64,000 bases of DNA from the NCBI RefSeq assembly GCF_000209165.1, contig NC_009046.1, forward strand, positions 1,612,001 through 1,676,000. The letters are read 5' to 3'. The stretch comes from Scheffersomyces stipitis CBS 6054 (taxonomy: Eukaryota; Ascomycota; Pichiomycetes; Serinales; Debaryomycetaceae). Shown here piece by piece: positions 32,202 to 43,228 of the stretch. The translations under genes and the position numbers were made by a program. The first letter of the stretch is position 1. Every line of letters begins with the position of its first letter. The notes below the pieces were generated by a model. The model saw only the letters and a list, made by a program, of their open reading frames with translations. It was not told where the DNA came from and did no database searches.

Positions 32202-34097
32202 CTATTCCTCTTCTTCTTGTTCTTCTACGTCTCTCTTAAAGAGGGTGATTCCACCGTTGTTGATTCCTTCGACATTGTTGGCATTGTAGTATTCGGAGCT
32301 AGTAGTCAAACCGTCATTGGAAAAGTTATCACCAATATCTGGACCACTATAGTAGTCTCCGTTCCAACAATACTTAGCAAAACACTTCTTACACTGTTCT
32401 GTTTGTTCAACACCCTGCCTTTCTTGTTCCCTTCTAATGATGGCACAGCCTACGCATGCTGGCCATTCAGGATCGATGGTTCCATTGAAACGAGTTTCGG
32501 TTTCAAACCCATTACGGATCATGCCTCTCTTCTCGTCTTCTGCGTATGTCAATCTGAAAGTTGATGTATTTGACCAGTAGGAGAAGGGCCTGTTGGCAAT
32601 ATAGATAACCAAAGGAATATCAAGGGGATTCAGAGATAAAGCGTTGAGGTTTCTGGCGTCACATCCAAAGAAAGTTGGCTTAGCTGTCAAGTTCAAGTTA
32701 CGGAAGGTAGTAGAATCTGGAACGTATGGGAATGCCACTCCGCCTCCCTGAGATGAAAACTGTCTTTCGTAAGTTTCAACCAAAGATTGTCCACTGGGCC
32801 AGCCGCCAATATCTGCCCCATTATCATGAGCAAAAATCACATCAACTTGACGTTGTGGTTGAAGCAAAGGTTCCAATGGAACGTTCTGACCATCTTCACC
32901 TCCATCGACTAAGTAGAGAGTATTGCTGCCAATGATCCTTCCGACAACTGATCCTACTAAATTTCCTAAATTTCCAAGCAATCCTGAACCACCACTGCTA
33001 TAAAATGGATTTGGTGCATAGTATGCAATATCAACATTAATAATGGAAGCAGGAAGAAGGAACAACTTGATCAATGACGAAAGGAAAGAAGGCAAACCCA
33101 CAGTATCAATTTGCAATATGAAAGCGTTAAATAAAGACGATGACGTACCCATGACAAAACCAGCATTATCAAAACCGTTGACACATGTTCCAGTCATAGA
33201 CTTTCCATTGTTGAGGTAGGAACCAATATATTGGGTCTGGACAAATTGGGAAAGACTTGGGTCCCAAGAACCCATTTCAAAAGGTGTGAATTCGAATATG
33301 GTGGAGTTGGCATCTATTATTTGAGTACCTGGTGCTCTACCATCAGCAACGAGAATTGGAAATGGCATTTGGTAGTTCTTTAAATTAGACAAACTGCTTA
33401 TACTAGACCAGGTCAATCCAGCACCATTTTCAGGAGAGTTAGACAAAAGTTGATACGATAATGCTCTAGCCCATGGGTCTGTTACTGTCACTTTGTATCC
33501 AGCAAGTTGCTTTGCTTCCACTTCTGCACTAATAGAGGCGTAGTAAGCAGCAGCAGAGATGGGATCTAATCCGAAGTTGTTGAAAATGGACTTTTCCAAG
33601 TCCCAGAGTTTACCTTGGGCAAGTATATCATCCACTGAAACATAATCGTTCAGAGCAATCGATCCCACTAACCAACTCCCTCCAGACAATCCGGAAATGT
33701 AAGTTGAAGCTTGCAACAATCCTTTCAAACCCGAGTCGGAAGAAGCGGTTCTTTCGTCTAGGGCCGACAATTGACCAGCCCCAGCTAGCATTGCTCTATA
33801 TCCACCTCCACTGAATGCCAAACCAATATTAATAGATCTGGAGGTATTGGTCAAGAAGCTGAGAGCATCAAAGTCAGTTAAGTTGGCCCCGGCAAGGAAG
33901 TTTGCCAACTTTTGTTTGGTTACGGCTTGACGATTCTTGACCCAATTGGACTCTTGAGAGCACAAAGTCCCCGAAGCTGGCCTGGTCAACAGTCCAGAGG
34001 GACATCTTACAATGTGGGGAGCATATGGGTTGAGACTGATTATAGCCTGGGTAAGCTCTATCAAGACAAAAAATGCAAGTATAAATGAATGGGACAT
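32202..34097 (-). CDS. Secreted phospholipase B (lysophospholipase)
   Basis: 631 residues. A signal peptide (residues 1-~18) is followed by the patatin/cPLA2-like catalytic core: oxyanion loop GLAFSGGGYRAML (92-104), nucleophile Ser138 in GLSGGSW, and the aspartate in LVDGGEDGQNVPLEPL. Numerous N-glycosylation sequons and a cysteine-rich region near residues 555-600 are typical of fungal PLB. The enzyme cleaves fatty acids from phospholipids and lysophospholipids at the cell surface or in the medium. The tail ends in an acidic run (EEQEEEE) with no hydrophobic segment, so no GPI anchor is predicted, unlike many yeast Plb proteins. Fungal PLB genes form families, so I give no paralogue symbol. 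Confidence 0.92.
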   Translation of the reverse strand: MSHSFILAFFVLIELTQAIISLNPYAPHIVRCPSGLLTRPASGTLCSQESNWVKNRQAVTKQKLANFLAGANLTDFDALSFLTNTSRSINIGLAFSGGGYRAMLAGAGQLSALDERTASSDSGLKGLLQASTYISGLSGGSWLVGSIALNDYVSVDDILAQGKLWDLEKSIFNNFGLDPISAAAYYASISAEVEAKQLAGYKVTVTDPWARALSYQLLSNSPENGAGLTWSSISSLSNLKNYQMPFPILVADGRAPGTQIIDANSTIFEFTPFEMGSWDPSLSQFVQTQYIGSYLNNGKSMTGTCVNGFDNAGFVMGTSSSLFNAFILQIDTVGLPSFLSSLIKLFLLPASIINVDIAYYAPNPFYSSGGSGLLGNLGNLVGSVVGRIIGSNTLYLVDGGEDGQNVPLEPLLQPQRQVDVIFAHDNGADIGGWPSGQSLVETYERQFSSQGGGVAFPYVPDSTTFRNLNLTAKPTFFGCDARNLNALSLNPLDIPLVIYIANRPFSYWSNTSTFRLTYAEDEKRGMIRNGFETETRFNGTIDPEWPACVGCAIIRREQERQGVEQTEQCKKCFAKYCWNGDYYSGPDIGDNFSNDGLTTSSEYYNANNVEGINNGGITLFKRDVEEQEEEE

Positions 34098-35482
34098 GCT
34101 GCTCTGTACTATCTCTACTGAACAAAGCCATTCTAAAGTTTCAGAGGAATCTACGTTGTTATAAATACTTCAAGAACAATACTAAGATTCCATGCATCTT
34201 TTCCTTTAATTGAAATGAGGCGGCAGAAGATATGGAGGGAAGAAGTTTTGGCAGCCAACGGCTTTGTGGGGCCGTGCCAACGTGAGCTGATTATGTTTGG
34301 GACCTTATTTAAAGGGATGGGAGTCAGTAATAGATATTGGGGTAATAAGGTTTCCACAGCCGTACCAAATTGAGTTTAAGGTTTCGGTAGCTATCCTAAT
34401 TTACTATATATGAAATTGGGCAGACCCTGGACTTAGAGAAACGTTACGGGGAGGAGATTAAGTAGTCAAACCTTAACTGTTTTCAGAAAATCTAAGAGAA
34501 CAATGGCATTTAGGGTAAATCTGAATCAGGACAATTGGAAATTCAGGATCCCAATTAGCAAATATTTGTCCCTGACGACCCTGAAATAATAGAAACAGAG
34601 AAGCTTTGAGGACATCTGCACCAGTTCGGGAACTGCATGCACGTATTTGCCTTGACAATCGGTTTGGCTCCGAAAACTTGGAATGAGGTGGCAGGAAATG
34701 AAATAGAGGGCCGCACCATTTAGTACCTCATTGTAGATCTTCGTTTAAATCCAACAAGCTCCATTGTAAAACGTTTTTCCGTCAAAAGTGAAACGGACAC
34801 ATGGTACCTGATGGAAAAAAGATTGGCTAGACCTTCCCTTCACTCTGAATATCCAGATAGCCTTCGAATAGACTGCTGAAAATGATAGAAATTCGTAAAT
34901 TTCCTGCTCTGCAACCAGGGCCCACCGGTTGCAATTCGGCATTCTATAAAAATGTAGCGCTACCATGTAAAATTTCCCGATCCGGACACACAAGAGATAT
35001 GCAATATAAGGGCGACGCCTCATGGTGATGAGGTCGAGCCCTATAGTTGTGAATTCAGTCTTTGACTGTATACCTAATTAGCATGGTAATTTAACTAACA
35101 TCTATCTTTATAGTCTGACAATTTTACGACGCATATAGGAGGGTTGATAAAAATGTTCAGTGCAAGACATGCGATGAATTATTCTATGAATTTGTTTTTG
35201 TAACGGACTCTCAACAGTAAATGGTAGTGTTAAATTAGAATATTATGTCAACAACATTCTACCATGAGAAGCTATCTATACTATTCTTTTCATAAACTCA
35301 GTCTTCTAAATCACTATGTATATTTATTCCCAGACCACTTTTTCGCAGCTATAGCCTCAACAATTAATCCTGCACATATGCAACAACATAAACTAAACTT
35401 TCCGGATCACATAGAACTTTATATCCACAAGTTCCTTTGCAACTAGACCCTCCTTCTCCTAGCGACTTCATAACAACTCCAG
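34098..35482. other. Divergent promoter region phospholipase B-TVP38
   Basis: 1.4 kb between divergent starts. Short minus-strand ORFs (34151-34357, 34473-34658, 34745-35023) show no motif. No RNA gene was recognised. Confidence 0.45.
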
Positions 35483-36643
35483 ATGCCCCGTCTTGGAGTC
35501 GAATATGGCGATCGGTCACTTGCAAGCTCTGCTCCGAACTTGAGAGCGCGTCTTCACCTTTTTGCCAATGATAAAGTGGCTACTTTTAATGCTGTGCTTC
35601 ACCATCTGAAAATCTGGTTCAACCAGCAACTGACCTTGATACGAGTTCTTCTTCTGGCACTCGTGGTCGTAGGTATTATTGCTGGAATTGTGGTGTTGAT
35701 TTTTCACCAGTACTTCATCCATTTACTCTACCAGCTTGCGGATACCTGGCACACATTTAAGTATGGCCAACTTCTTCTTTTCACACTTGTGTTTTTGGTA
35801 GGGTTCCCACCATTGATAGGCTTTACTGCCTTGTCCACGCTTACTGGAATGGTGTATGGCTTTCCAAGAGGCTGGCCATTGTTGGCCCTGGCATCGATTA
35901 GCGGTTCCGTGGTGTCGTTTGTAGTCAATCGTTATTGGCTCCATGGCTACGCTGTTCGTTTAGTCAATCATAACGAGACATTCCGGGCTTTTGCGGAGAT
36001 TCTCAAGGAGGAGAACTCTCTCTTCTTGCTTGTGTTGTTACGTTTGTGTCCATTGCCGTACTCGTTGTCTAACGGAGCTCTTGCAGCTATTCCGGAGCTC
36101 TCACTTGTCACATACACTCTTGCTTCCCTTGTGACTTCTCCCAAGCTCTTCATTCACCTCTTTGTAGGTCACAAGCTCAAGAACTTGAGTGACGACAAGT
36201 CCAGTACCGCTTCAAAGGTAGTTGATGTTATTTCCATCGCTATCACGGGATTGGCCCTCGCTGCTGCTTCCTTCATTATCTACAATAGAATGCAAGAAAA
36301 ACTCCAGTCTTATAGAAACAACAGCAACAATACCTTCAGCAACGAGAACTATGACAGAATGATCTTCGGCAACTTTGAAGATGACTTGGAGCTTGCAAGC
36401 AATGACGTCGAGTTGAACTCGGCAGACTTCGATGCTGACAACTTCATCATTGAAGACGACGACGAATTGCTAGACGATCACCAACTTTCCGACCCCATCC
36501 AAAACAACCTCACAACAAGTAGCATAGATAAGGACAGTGACGCGAAGTCCAAAACCTTGCCACTTGCCGACGAAGGAGCGTCGGACTGGGAAGCCGAATT
36601 TGACATTGATCTCACCAACTCAAGCAATAATAGAGTATATTGA
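35483..36643 (+). CDS. TVP38: Golgi membrane protein Tvp38 (VTT/DedA domain)
   Basis: 386 residues. A hydrophilic N-terminus of ~55 residues precedes a membrane domain with about five hydrophobic segments. The VTT (SNARE-associated/DedA) signature is visible: a re-entrant segment LVGFPPLIGF with LTGMVYGFPRG, then RLCPLPYSLSNGALA. The last ~100 residues are acidic and probably cytosolic (ADFDADNFIIEDDDELLDD). Tvp38 is found in Tlg2-containing Golgi vesicles; its family includes lipid scramblase-like proteins such as TMEM41B/VMP1. The start is the first ATG in the frame. Function beyond localisation is not established. Confidence 0.92.
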   Translation: MPRLGVEYGDRSLASSAPNLRARLHLFANDKVATFNAVLHHLKIWFNQQLTLIRVLLLALVVVGIIAGIVVLIFHQYFIHLLYQLADTWHTFKYGQLLLFTLVFLVGFPPLIGFTALSTLTGMVYGFPRGWPLLALASISGSVVSFVVNRYWLHGYAVRLVNHNETFRAFAEILKEENSLFLLVLLRLCPLPYSLSNGALAAIPELSLVTYTLASLVTSPKLFIHLFVGHKLKNLSDDKSSTASKVVDVISIAITGLALAAASFIIYNRMQEKLQSYRNNSNNTFSNENYDRMIFGNFEDDLELASNDVELNSADFDADNFIIEDDDELLDDHQLSDPIQNNLTTSSIDKDSDAKSKTLPLADEGASDWEAEFDIDLTNSSNNRVY

Positions 36644-36803
36644 TAAAAATACACGAAAATACGATTCCTTCATTTTAAATTTGGCTGTTGATAGTAAATT
36701 AGTAGTTGTAGGGATTATCTATATATTGTATATATCGTACCCCTTAACGAAGACTCCCGAACATCTTCGATTTTTTTGTTCTGTACTGTTAACGGGGAAG
36801 ACA

Positions 36804-39776
36804 CTAATCGACAAAGAATAATCTAGTTCTTCTTCTTTCGATTCTATCTTCTTTGGACAACCCACTCTTTTTGAGGTTTCCGTCAGCATCATATAAACCT
36901 TCACCATTCATGATTCTAGTGGCATCTTCTTCACAGAAAATAGACCCATTTATCAAATAATAGTCTGATCTGATGCCCTTGTTGCAATGTTGACAAGTCA
37001 AACATTCCAAGTGCCATTTCTGCTCCAATTCGTTTTCAATACACTCACCTTCAATTCCTAAGTTACAATAGGTACAAACGGAGTTGTTCAACTGGTGGTA
37101 ATGAGTGAAACAGTAAGGCTTGTCGTCAAAAGCATAGCATGGAACGTTCTTATTAAATTGGATATCACAGCCGTCCTGGAAACAGGAAAAACATGATCTG
37201 TGCCATTGTCCAGATAGTTCTCCGGTCTTAGAGTGAATCGATTTTTGCAGTCCTTTAGCATTGCTAACGATTACTTGGTGACAAGTACGACAAGGTCCCT
37301 CACCAGGAGCATGTTGTATTGTGGATTTCTCTTCTACCACTCCGATGGCAGCTGCTATTTCGTCATTATCAATGGGTTCTTGTGTCTGGGTCATGAAGAC
37401 CAGTGGAGATTGTTGTGTTTCTGGAATCTTGAAATTAAGATGTTGCAACTCTTCTTCCACCTTGTGATTTTTGGGTACCAATGGCATGACAACCTCTTCT
37501 TCTGAGATTTCTTGTGAAACATCTTCTTCATCAACATCTTCTACTTCAAAACTTGGAATCATACTAGGTACATCATCTCCGAAAGTAACACCCTTCTTAG
37601 TAGGTTGCTTTACTGGCGAAGAAGGGGCAGAGAGAACAGCTGGGTTGTTTGCATGGTGCACCGATAAGGGCTTGACAGATTCAAACGTCACATCCGTAGA
37701 CAGATATTCAAAGTCTTCCGTCTTATCTTGAGTAATATCACTTTTTGCATATTGGATGCTTTCCTCAGTAGAAATGTCCAGATTTTGTATCTGGTCTGGA
37801 GCAGTGATCTCGAAGCTGGGCATGGCTGGACTAACATATACAGGTTGGTGAACAATCTGTCCATCTGGAGCAACAAGAGGCTCTTCGGTCTCATTTTGAG
37901 AGAATGTTTCAGCGTTGTCACCATTTTCAGATGGTGTTTTCAAACTCCCGTTGACCTTCAAGTTATTAAGTTGTCTTTGTAATTCCTTTTCTACTTCATC
38001 CTCTTCTTCAATGTACATAGTCTCTTTTGAAATAATGGAACTCACCATTGATAGAGCACTCCTCCTGTTTCCACGGTCATTGTTCTCCGTGGCCGTGTTT
38101 AGGAAGCTGTTAAAATCGTCATTTGTATTTACGTTTGCATTTGCCAATGCAACTTCTTCGAATTCAGGAGATTCAGGGTAGGGACACTCCTCCTTTATTT
38201 GAGGAGGTATGAACATGTCACTGCCAATTGTCGTTCTGAATCTGGCAAGCCCAATCTCAGATGGCGAGGACATGGGCAATGCAGGAGGGGTGCTAATGGA
38301 AGGAACAGATGAAGTTCTAGGAGTGTAGTTCTTGTGGCTCTCTACATCCTTCTTGAAATCGTCAAGAGCACTTGATAATCTATCCGCAGCATACTTCTGT
38401 TCCGCATCCACTTCGGTAGACGTCTGGATTTTGATTTTTGGAACAGCCTGATGAGCGTGATCAAGATTTGGGCTCTGTTTTGCTGTTTGAATGTGTCCCC
38501 TGCTTCGGTTCCCACGAGGGTCATAACGAAGATCATGACGTTGACCGGACATTGGCTGTTGCTGAGGGAACTGTTGCATTATTGGTGATCTTGGCTGGTG
38601 GTTTGAATAATACATTGGTTGTTGAGGAACTGCAGCATGGTTGTGGTGGACTCTATGTTGAGGAGGAATGGGTGGTCGTTGTTGGAATGGCTGCGCATAC
38701 CCAGCAGTATAGTGTTGTTCTGGAAACTCTCTGTGGCCAGTCATTTCGTACTGGTCCATGGCTGGAGCACTATGGGGAACTGGATCGTTCTGCTGTGACA
38801 CACAGAATTGTTCCTCGTCTGGACTTGACAGGTGAATCTGTAAACCTGTCAAAGTTTGTGGAATGTCAGCATTCTCATCAAAGGCCGAAGGAATCTGTTT
38901 GTCAATGCTGTTATTGTTCAGATGCAAGGAGCCTAGGGCAGAGCCTGAGCCTACTTCTGAGCCTGATGTGGTGTTGTAGTCGTCCATTGTGGTTTCTCTG
39001 GTGTCTTCAAACGAGTTCTCCTTACGAGACATACTATCAGCAAGATCATTTTCTGACTCTGACAAGTTGTCGATGTCATCGATATCAGGGTTCGTTTCGC
39101 TGCGATGATCGAGATCGAGCTTCAAATTCTTGTAGTTTTTGTTGGCGTTGTCCAAACCGTAGGATCTAGGAGAAGGTCTGAAGTCAAATTCTTCTTCAGG
39201 AGCTACGTTCTGGTGAATTACAAACTCCTGCCGTTCGTCTATGGTTGTGGAATTTGCCATTTCCTGAGCTATGCTTGAGGTAGAGTCATGATGCTCCGTT
39301 TTGCTCAAATAGGTGTAGTTATTAGAATGCTCCAAGTTATGTGATTCTGAGTACGGTCTGGTGGGTGGGGACACTGGGTACGGAGCGTTTTTATCAACGA
39401 AAGTCGTGCTTTTGGCACTGGTGGGTACTCTGTAGGGATTCTTGAATGTCAAATCCCCAGCTGTGGATGCTGGAGTAGCCATTGATGAAGTTGATGCGTT
39501 TTTTGAGTAAGACGAGATCATTGGAGATGATTTCGCAGATGTAGGAGACGTGGAAGACGACTTAGGAGGAGTAGTCGTTCTATCGCTGTTCTTTCTACGT
39601 GATCGGCCCGAGTGTACGGAACCAGTATCGTTGGCAGACTTGGGAGGTTTATACACGTCGAAGCCTGCTCGCTCGTAGACACCTTTGTATCTGTGTTCAG
39701 CTTTGAACGGAGGGAAGGCCGAGTCTAAGGGTCTGGCTGGGTGGTCCATTCGAATATGCTCTGGGAATGAGTTCAT
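36804..39776 (-). CDS. PXL1: Paxillin-like LIM-domain protein Pxl1
   Basis: 990 residues. Two LIM domains lie at the C-terminus: the first starts near residue 829 with CRTCHQVI and runs through WHRSCFSC and CYAFDDKPYCFTHYH, the second starts near 900 with CTYCNLGI through WHLECLTCQHC and FCEEDATR. Zinc-binding Cys/His spacing looks intact. The N-terminal block RYKGVYERAGFDVYKPP resembles the N-terminus of S. cerevisiae Pxl1. The middle is disordered and rich in Ser, Pro and Gln. Pxl1 localises to sites of polarised growth, where it modulates Rho1/Cdc42 signalling and contributes to cytokinesis. It is longer than S. cerevisiae Pxl1 (~700 residues), through the disordered middle. Confidence 0.9.
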   Translation of the reverse strand: MNSFPEHIRMDHPARPLDSAFPPFKAEHRYKGVYERAGFDVYKPPKSANDTGSVHSGRSRRKNSDRTTTPPKSSSTSPTSAKSSPMISSYSKNASTSSMATPASTAGDLTFKNPYRVPTSAKSTTFVDKNAPYPVSPPTRPYSESHNLEHSNNYTYLSKTEHHDSTSSIAQEMANSTTIDERQEFVIHQNVAPEEEFDFRPSPRSYGLDNANKNYKNLKLDLDHRSETNPDIDDIDNLSESENDLADSMSRKENSFEDTRETTMDDYNTTSGSEVGSGSALGSLHLNNNSIDKQIPSAFDENADIPQTLTGLQIHLSSPDEEQFCVSQQNDPVPHSAPAMDQYEMTGHREFPEQHYTAGYAQPFQQRPPIPPQHRVHHNHAAVPQQPMYYSNHQPRSPIMQQFPQQQPMSGQRHDLRYDPRGNRSRGHIQTAKQSPNLDHAHQAVPKIKIQTSTEVDAEQKYAADRLSSALDDFKKDVESHKNYTPRTSSVPSISTPPALPMSSPSEIGLARFRTTIGSDMFIPPQIKEECPYPESPEFEEVALANANVNTNDDFNSFLNTATENNDRGNRRSALSMVSSIISKETMYIEEEDEVEKELQRQLNNLKVNGSLKTPSENGDNAETFSQNETEEPLVAPDGQIVHQPVYVSPAMPSFEITAPDQIQNLDISTEESIQYAKSDITQDKTEDFEYLSTDVTFESVKPLSVHHANNPAVLSAPSSPVKQPTKKGVTFGDDVPSMIPSFEVEDVDEEDVSQEISEEEVVMPLVPKNHKVEEELQHLNFKIPETQQSPLVFMTQTQEPIDNDEIAAAIGVVEEKSTIQHAPGEGPCRTCHQVIVSNAKGLQKSIHSKTGELSGQWHRSCFSCFQDGCDIQFNKNVPCYAFDDKPYCFTHYHQLNNSVCTYCNLGIEGECIENELEQKWHLECLTCQHCNKGIRSDYYLINGSIFCEEDATRIMNGEGLYDADGNLKKSGLSKEDRIERRRTRLFFVD

Positions 39777-40272
39777 TGTTTGAAAGTGGGAACTACAGCT
39801 CTAAAGTAGTCTGAAATCAAGGCGAAGACAACAAAAAGATCAACAATAACAATAAAAAGAAGGTAAACAATTAGTAGTTCGACAAAATGGGCAACACCAC
39901 CGATTCGGATGCTCAAAGATCACGAAAATATTCTTGTCGCTGTAAATATATCCAGGTGACACGAGATCACACGAAACGAGACGACTTGAGCCGAGATGGT
40001 TGACTTGTGAAAGTGAACTTGGTGCAGAGATGGACCTTTTCCACAAGAAAGAATATGTAGCAAGACGTTGGATGCTGCCTTGGAAAGTTGAAAAAGCTGT
40101 AGCACTCTAGAAGCAGAAGTAGTGAAAAAAAAATCCCCTACTAAAAAATCAGCTCTCGCCAGATGTATAATGTACAATGAAGTTAGACTTGTAAACACTG
40201 GCTAAATAGTCGCGCCAAACTTTACGTGTATATGACACAAACAGACAATAACTACAACGCGAGATTCTGAAT

Positions 40273-40476
40273 ATGCAGACAGAAAACGACAGGCTCGCGA
40301 ACCTACTGGGAGGGCAGGGACCAAATGTCAACGGTGAAAGCTTCAGAAGGGGTGATAAAAATGGAAAAAATGGAAAAAATGGAAAAAATGAAAGCAAGTT
40401 TGTGAAGCAATTAATAGCAGGTGCTAGCAGATATAGTGGTAAAAGTTCTGCCGATAACTGCAGCAGCGTAGAATGA
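40273..40476 (+). CDS. Possible small protein with KNG repeat
   Basis: 67 codons from an ATG at 40273, divergent from PXL1. The peptide is hydrophilic, with a repeated Lys-Asn-Gly unit encoded by about four tandem copies of AAAAAATGG (40357-40391), followed by a basic, possibly amphipathic stretch FVKQLIAGASRYSGK. I recognise no family. Short ORFs of this size occur by chance and no strong promoter sign was seen, so this is only a candidate. Confidence 0.28.
   Translation: MQTENDRLANLLGGQGPNVNGESFRRGDKNGKNGKNGKNESKFVKQLIAGASRYSGKSSADNCSSVE
40357..40391 (+). repeat. Tandem 9-bp repeat AAAAAATGG
   Basis: About four copies (8, 9, 9 and 9 bp) of AAAAAATGG; the last ends in GA. The period of nine keeps the reading frame of the overlapping small ORF and encodes repeated Lys-Asn-Gly. 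Confidence 0.8.
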
Positions 40477-42133
40477 ATTCAAACAGAATCAGCCAATATT
40501 CCGCTGCTGGCGTCAATTGTCGCTCTTGTTATGTTATTGTCTCAATTGTCACCGCTGTGAAGCTGCGCTTTACAATGCACTATCTCGTCTATTCCAATTG
40601 GACCAGGCTTTGGCTACTGTAGACGGCTTGTTTTGCTGTCTGAGGCTCGTCTGGACTGTGTGCAGATGAGGTTTTTGGGTGGGCCTGGAGGCGAAAGATC
40701 AGATTAATATCGGGCTCTTTGACGATATCTCTTTGGGATTTTTTTGAGAATAGCTTTTATGAGTACTCCATCTGTGTGGATATTGGAATTTCGACTTTGC
40801 TTCTTCTTGTTCATTATATATTGCCGTCTTCGATCCACTAATGGACTTCATCAGGTGAGGTACGAAGAAAATTGTACTATTATTGTTTAGCTTTTTTCGT
40901 GTCTTGCATCTAATTTTGTCTGAGCCCCTCTTTTTGAATAATACGCGTCGTAGTCCAGCGTTAGCGCGCAATATTTCTATATTTAGTGTAGAAGAGGTTA
41001 AGACAAAAGCAAGTCTGAATCCAAAGCGAAATAATTAACGGCAAATAGCCGCTGTGGTCTTGGTTAATGACTAGATTGTCACTTCGATCTACGGTCTGAC
41101 TTCGCCTCTATAACGTCGTAATTTTCATACTCTCAAAGTGCTGTAATCATATCGTAGTTTCCTCCAACTGTGACCATATTAATCGTAGAACCACTTCATA
41201 TTCTATCAGCCCCAGAGTATTCCCTAAATGGAAATAAATTTCAGGAGAATTGAACCCTTCAATTATCATCAGAAAGGGTGTGGGTGCAATTGTACATAGT
41301 TACGTATGTTTCATGAACAATATGCAGAGCATGCAAAGACCATGTTCTAGTGCTAGACACGGAAACTAGAAATTTGACTTCTGAAACGTCCGTCACCTTG
41401 CTGCAACTAGCATGATTCAGACCGGCGGGATCGAGCCTCCAAATCAGCTTCTCTGTAAAACAAAATGCAAATAGCTGTAGGTCTAATAAGAGTATACCCT
41501 GATTAGTGATATTTTGTTCCATTGACACCTCGTTGAGCAGACGATATATATATGTCGGCCGTAGGGAACCATTCGTGTCGTACACAGGTAGCTGCTCCAA
41601 AGTTGAGTGTGTATCAAATTTAACCAATACATGATTCAATTTGGCTGGAATATGAAGTCAGGTGCTTGGTCGAAATCCAAGTCGAAACTTGGAATGAAAT
41701 ACAAGCACATGGTTCACATCGTTGTCTAAATCTTTTCAGAACCTTCTGACGATTTCTTGGTAATTTAACATACTTTGGCTTCTGGGGTTCCAGCCATTGA
41801 TAGCACAAACATAATTTGCACCCATAGACTCTTGTATAGGAAGAAGTCAGACTTTTAAGCTCTCAAATACAGTTTTGTTTTTATTTTTCAAATGTCTTTC
41901 TTCACAAGACTTCTAAGTATATGGCAAAGCGGTAGATTATGCAAATACTATTGGAAAGTAGCAGAAATTCACTATTATAGAGCAAATACGATATATGACA
42001 GAAATTGTATTGCTATAGCATTTTTATGTGCACTACTCAGCTAAAGGAGCAGAATATCTACTACAGCTTTCTTTTCTCTCTTAATGGAGTATCTTTCGCA
42101 TCTAATTGCAACGAATAAACATACATTTCATTA

Positions 42134-43228
42134 ATGAAGATAGTAGAGAGAGCGCTCTTGCTTTCGTTCATAGCCCGAAGACGATTTACGATATGGACGA
42201 ATTCAGTATTGCGAATTGGAGCCAAAACAGAATCCATCCTCAAACAGCAGTGTCAATTTGAAGATCACCAGATAGCAAACATCGACTTGCTAGATTTCCT
42301 GTTGGATGTGGATCCACTTGCTTCTATAAGTACGGAGTTGATGGAAAGAATAATTAATGTGGAAAAAGATGGTCTGCGTACGTTCAAGAACGTTATAATT
42401 CTCAGAGGTATGCAAAGACTTTCAGCTAGCAGCCAGAAATGCCTCTATGAGTTTATCAGCATGATTGACCAGTTTGACACTAACGAATCACAGGGCAATT
42501 GCACTGTCAAGTTCAACGACTATGTTATTCAAAAGCCTGAGCTTTTTGTGATCATCCCTATCCTTGACGACAAGTTGTACCATGACAAGCTACTTCAGTA
42601 TCTCAAGGAGAAATTCTGGTTCTGTATCCACCAGAAAGTAAACGTAGATGAAGAGATTGCTCCAAACTTCCAGAGTTGGTCCATGCCTTTGGCTCATTCC
42701 AGCTACGAAGAAAATGTTATTTTCTTGCGGGATCAGGCTCTGAAAGTTCATGTAGCTCCGGATATCAAACGATATATCTATTCACTCGTAGTACATTCAC
42801 GAAATCACAGATTGACATCGTTGGCACCCCTACAAAGTCGTTTACTGACTCGGGCTATCGATGAAATCCGTGACCTCTGTGTGGCTCTAGTAGCTGTTCA
42901 AAACTACAATACAGATGAGTTGTTTGTGACGCCAGATCACGTCAAAGTTGCTATGCGCAAAGTTGGATATTGGCTCTGTGATTGGGAGTGCAATCCTCTA
43001 TTCACACCACCTTCAAAACCTCAGAAGCATCAGGGGTTCGATGAGAGCGTGGAATACCAAAAAAGAATGGAAATCAAAATGTTGACTGGAGACTGGTATG
43101 GAAGTGATTACACGTATGTAGAAAGGTATATTGAAAAGATGCGGTCTGTCAAGGATGAAAACTCTCCAACTGGGTATACGAACCAGGTGATAGAGGACGT
43201 GATAGCGAAGGTGCACCCACCAATTTAG
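42134..43228 (+). CDS. MTC2: Mtc2-like protein (maintenance of telomere capping)
   Basis: 364 residues, similar to the 349 of S. cerevisiae Mtc2. The match is best in the C-terminal half: DIKRYIYSLVVHSRNHRLT, LFVTPDHVKVAMRKVGYW, and the very end VIEDVIAKVHPPI, where the S. cerevisiae protein ends in KVVPPV. The fold resembles the MoxR/AAA lid region, but I see no Walker A motif, so it is probably not an active ATPase. S. cerevisiae MTC2 was found by genetic interaction with cdc13-1; the molecular role is unknown. The start is the first ATG in the frame. Confidence 0.85.
   Translation: MKIVERALLLSFIARRRFTIWTNSVLRIGAKTESILKQQCQFEDHQIANIDLLDFLLDVDPLASISTELMERIINVEKDGLRTFKNVIILRGMQRLSASSQKCLYEFISMIDQFDTNESQGNCTVKFNDYVIQKPELFVIIPILDDKLYHDKLLQYLKEKFWFCIHQKVNVDEEIAPNFQSWSMPLAHSSYEENVIFLRDQALKVHVAPDIKRYIYSLVVHSRNHRLTSLAPLQSRLLTRAIDEIRDLCVALVAVQNYNTDELFVTPDHVKVAMRKVGYWLCDWECNPLFTPPSKPQKHQGFDESVEYQKRMEIKMLTGDWYGSDYTYVERYIEKMRSVKDENSPTGYTNQVIEDVIAKVHPPI

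Larger units (their letters stand above)
39777..42133. other. Intergenic region PXL1-MTC2
   Basis: 2.36 kb. It contains a small ORF with a KNG repeat (40273-40476, listed separately with low confidence) and a pair of overlapping minus-strand ORFs (41259-41808) that I do not support. They use CTG several times and have no motif. No RNA gene was recognised. Confidence 0.4.

Noticed and set aside
41395..41470. tRNA-like B-box (GGCTCGATCC on the minus strand)
   Set aside because: The T stem has a central mismatch and no acceptor, D or anticodon arms can be formed at the right distances.
41259..41808. Pair of overlapping minus-strand ORFs (62 and 126 codons), with ATGGCTGGAACC followed by GTATGT near 41765
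   Set aside because: The larger frame uses CTG several times, unlike real genes here, and no motif was recognised. The donor-like GTATGT has no usable branch point and acceptor leading to an open frame.
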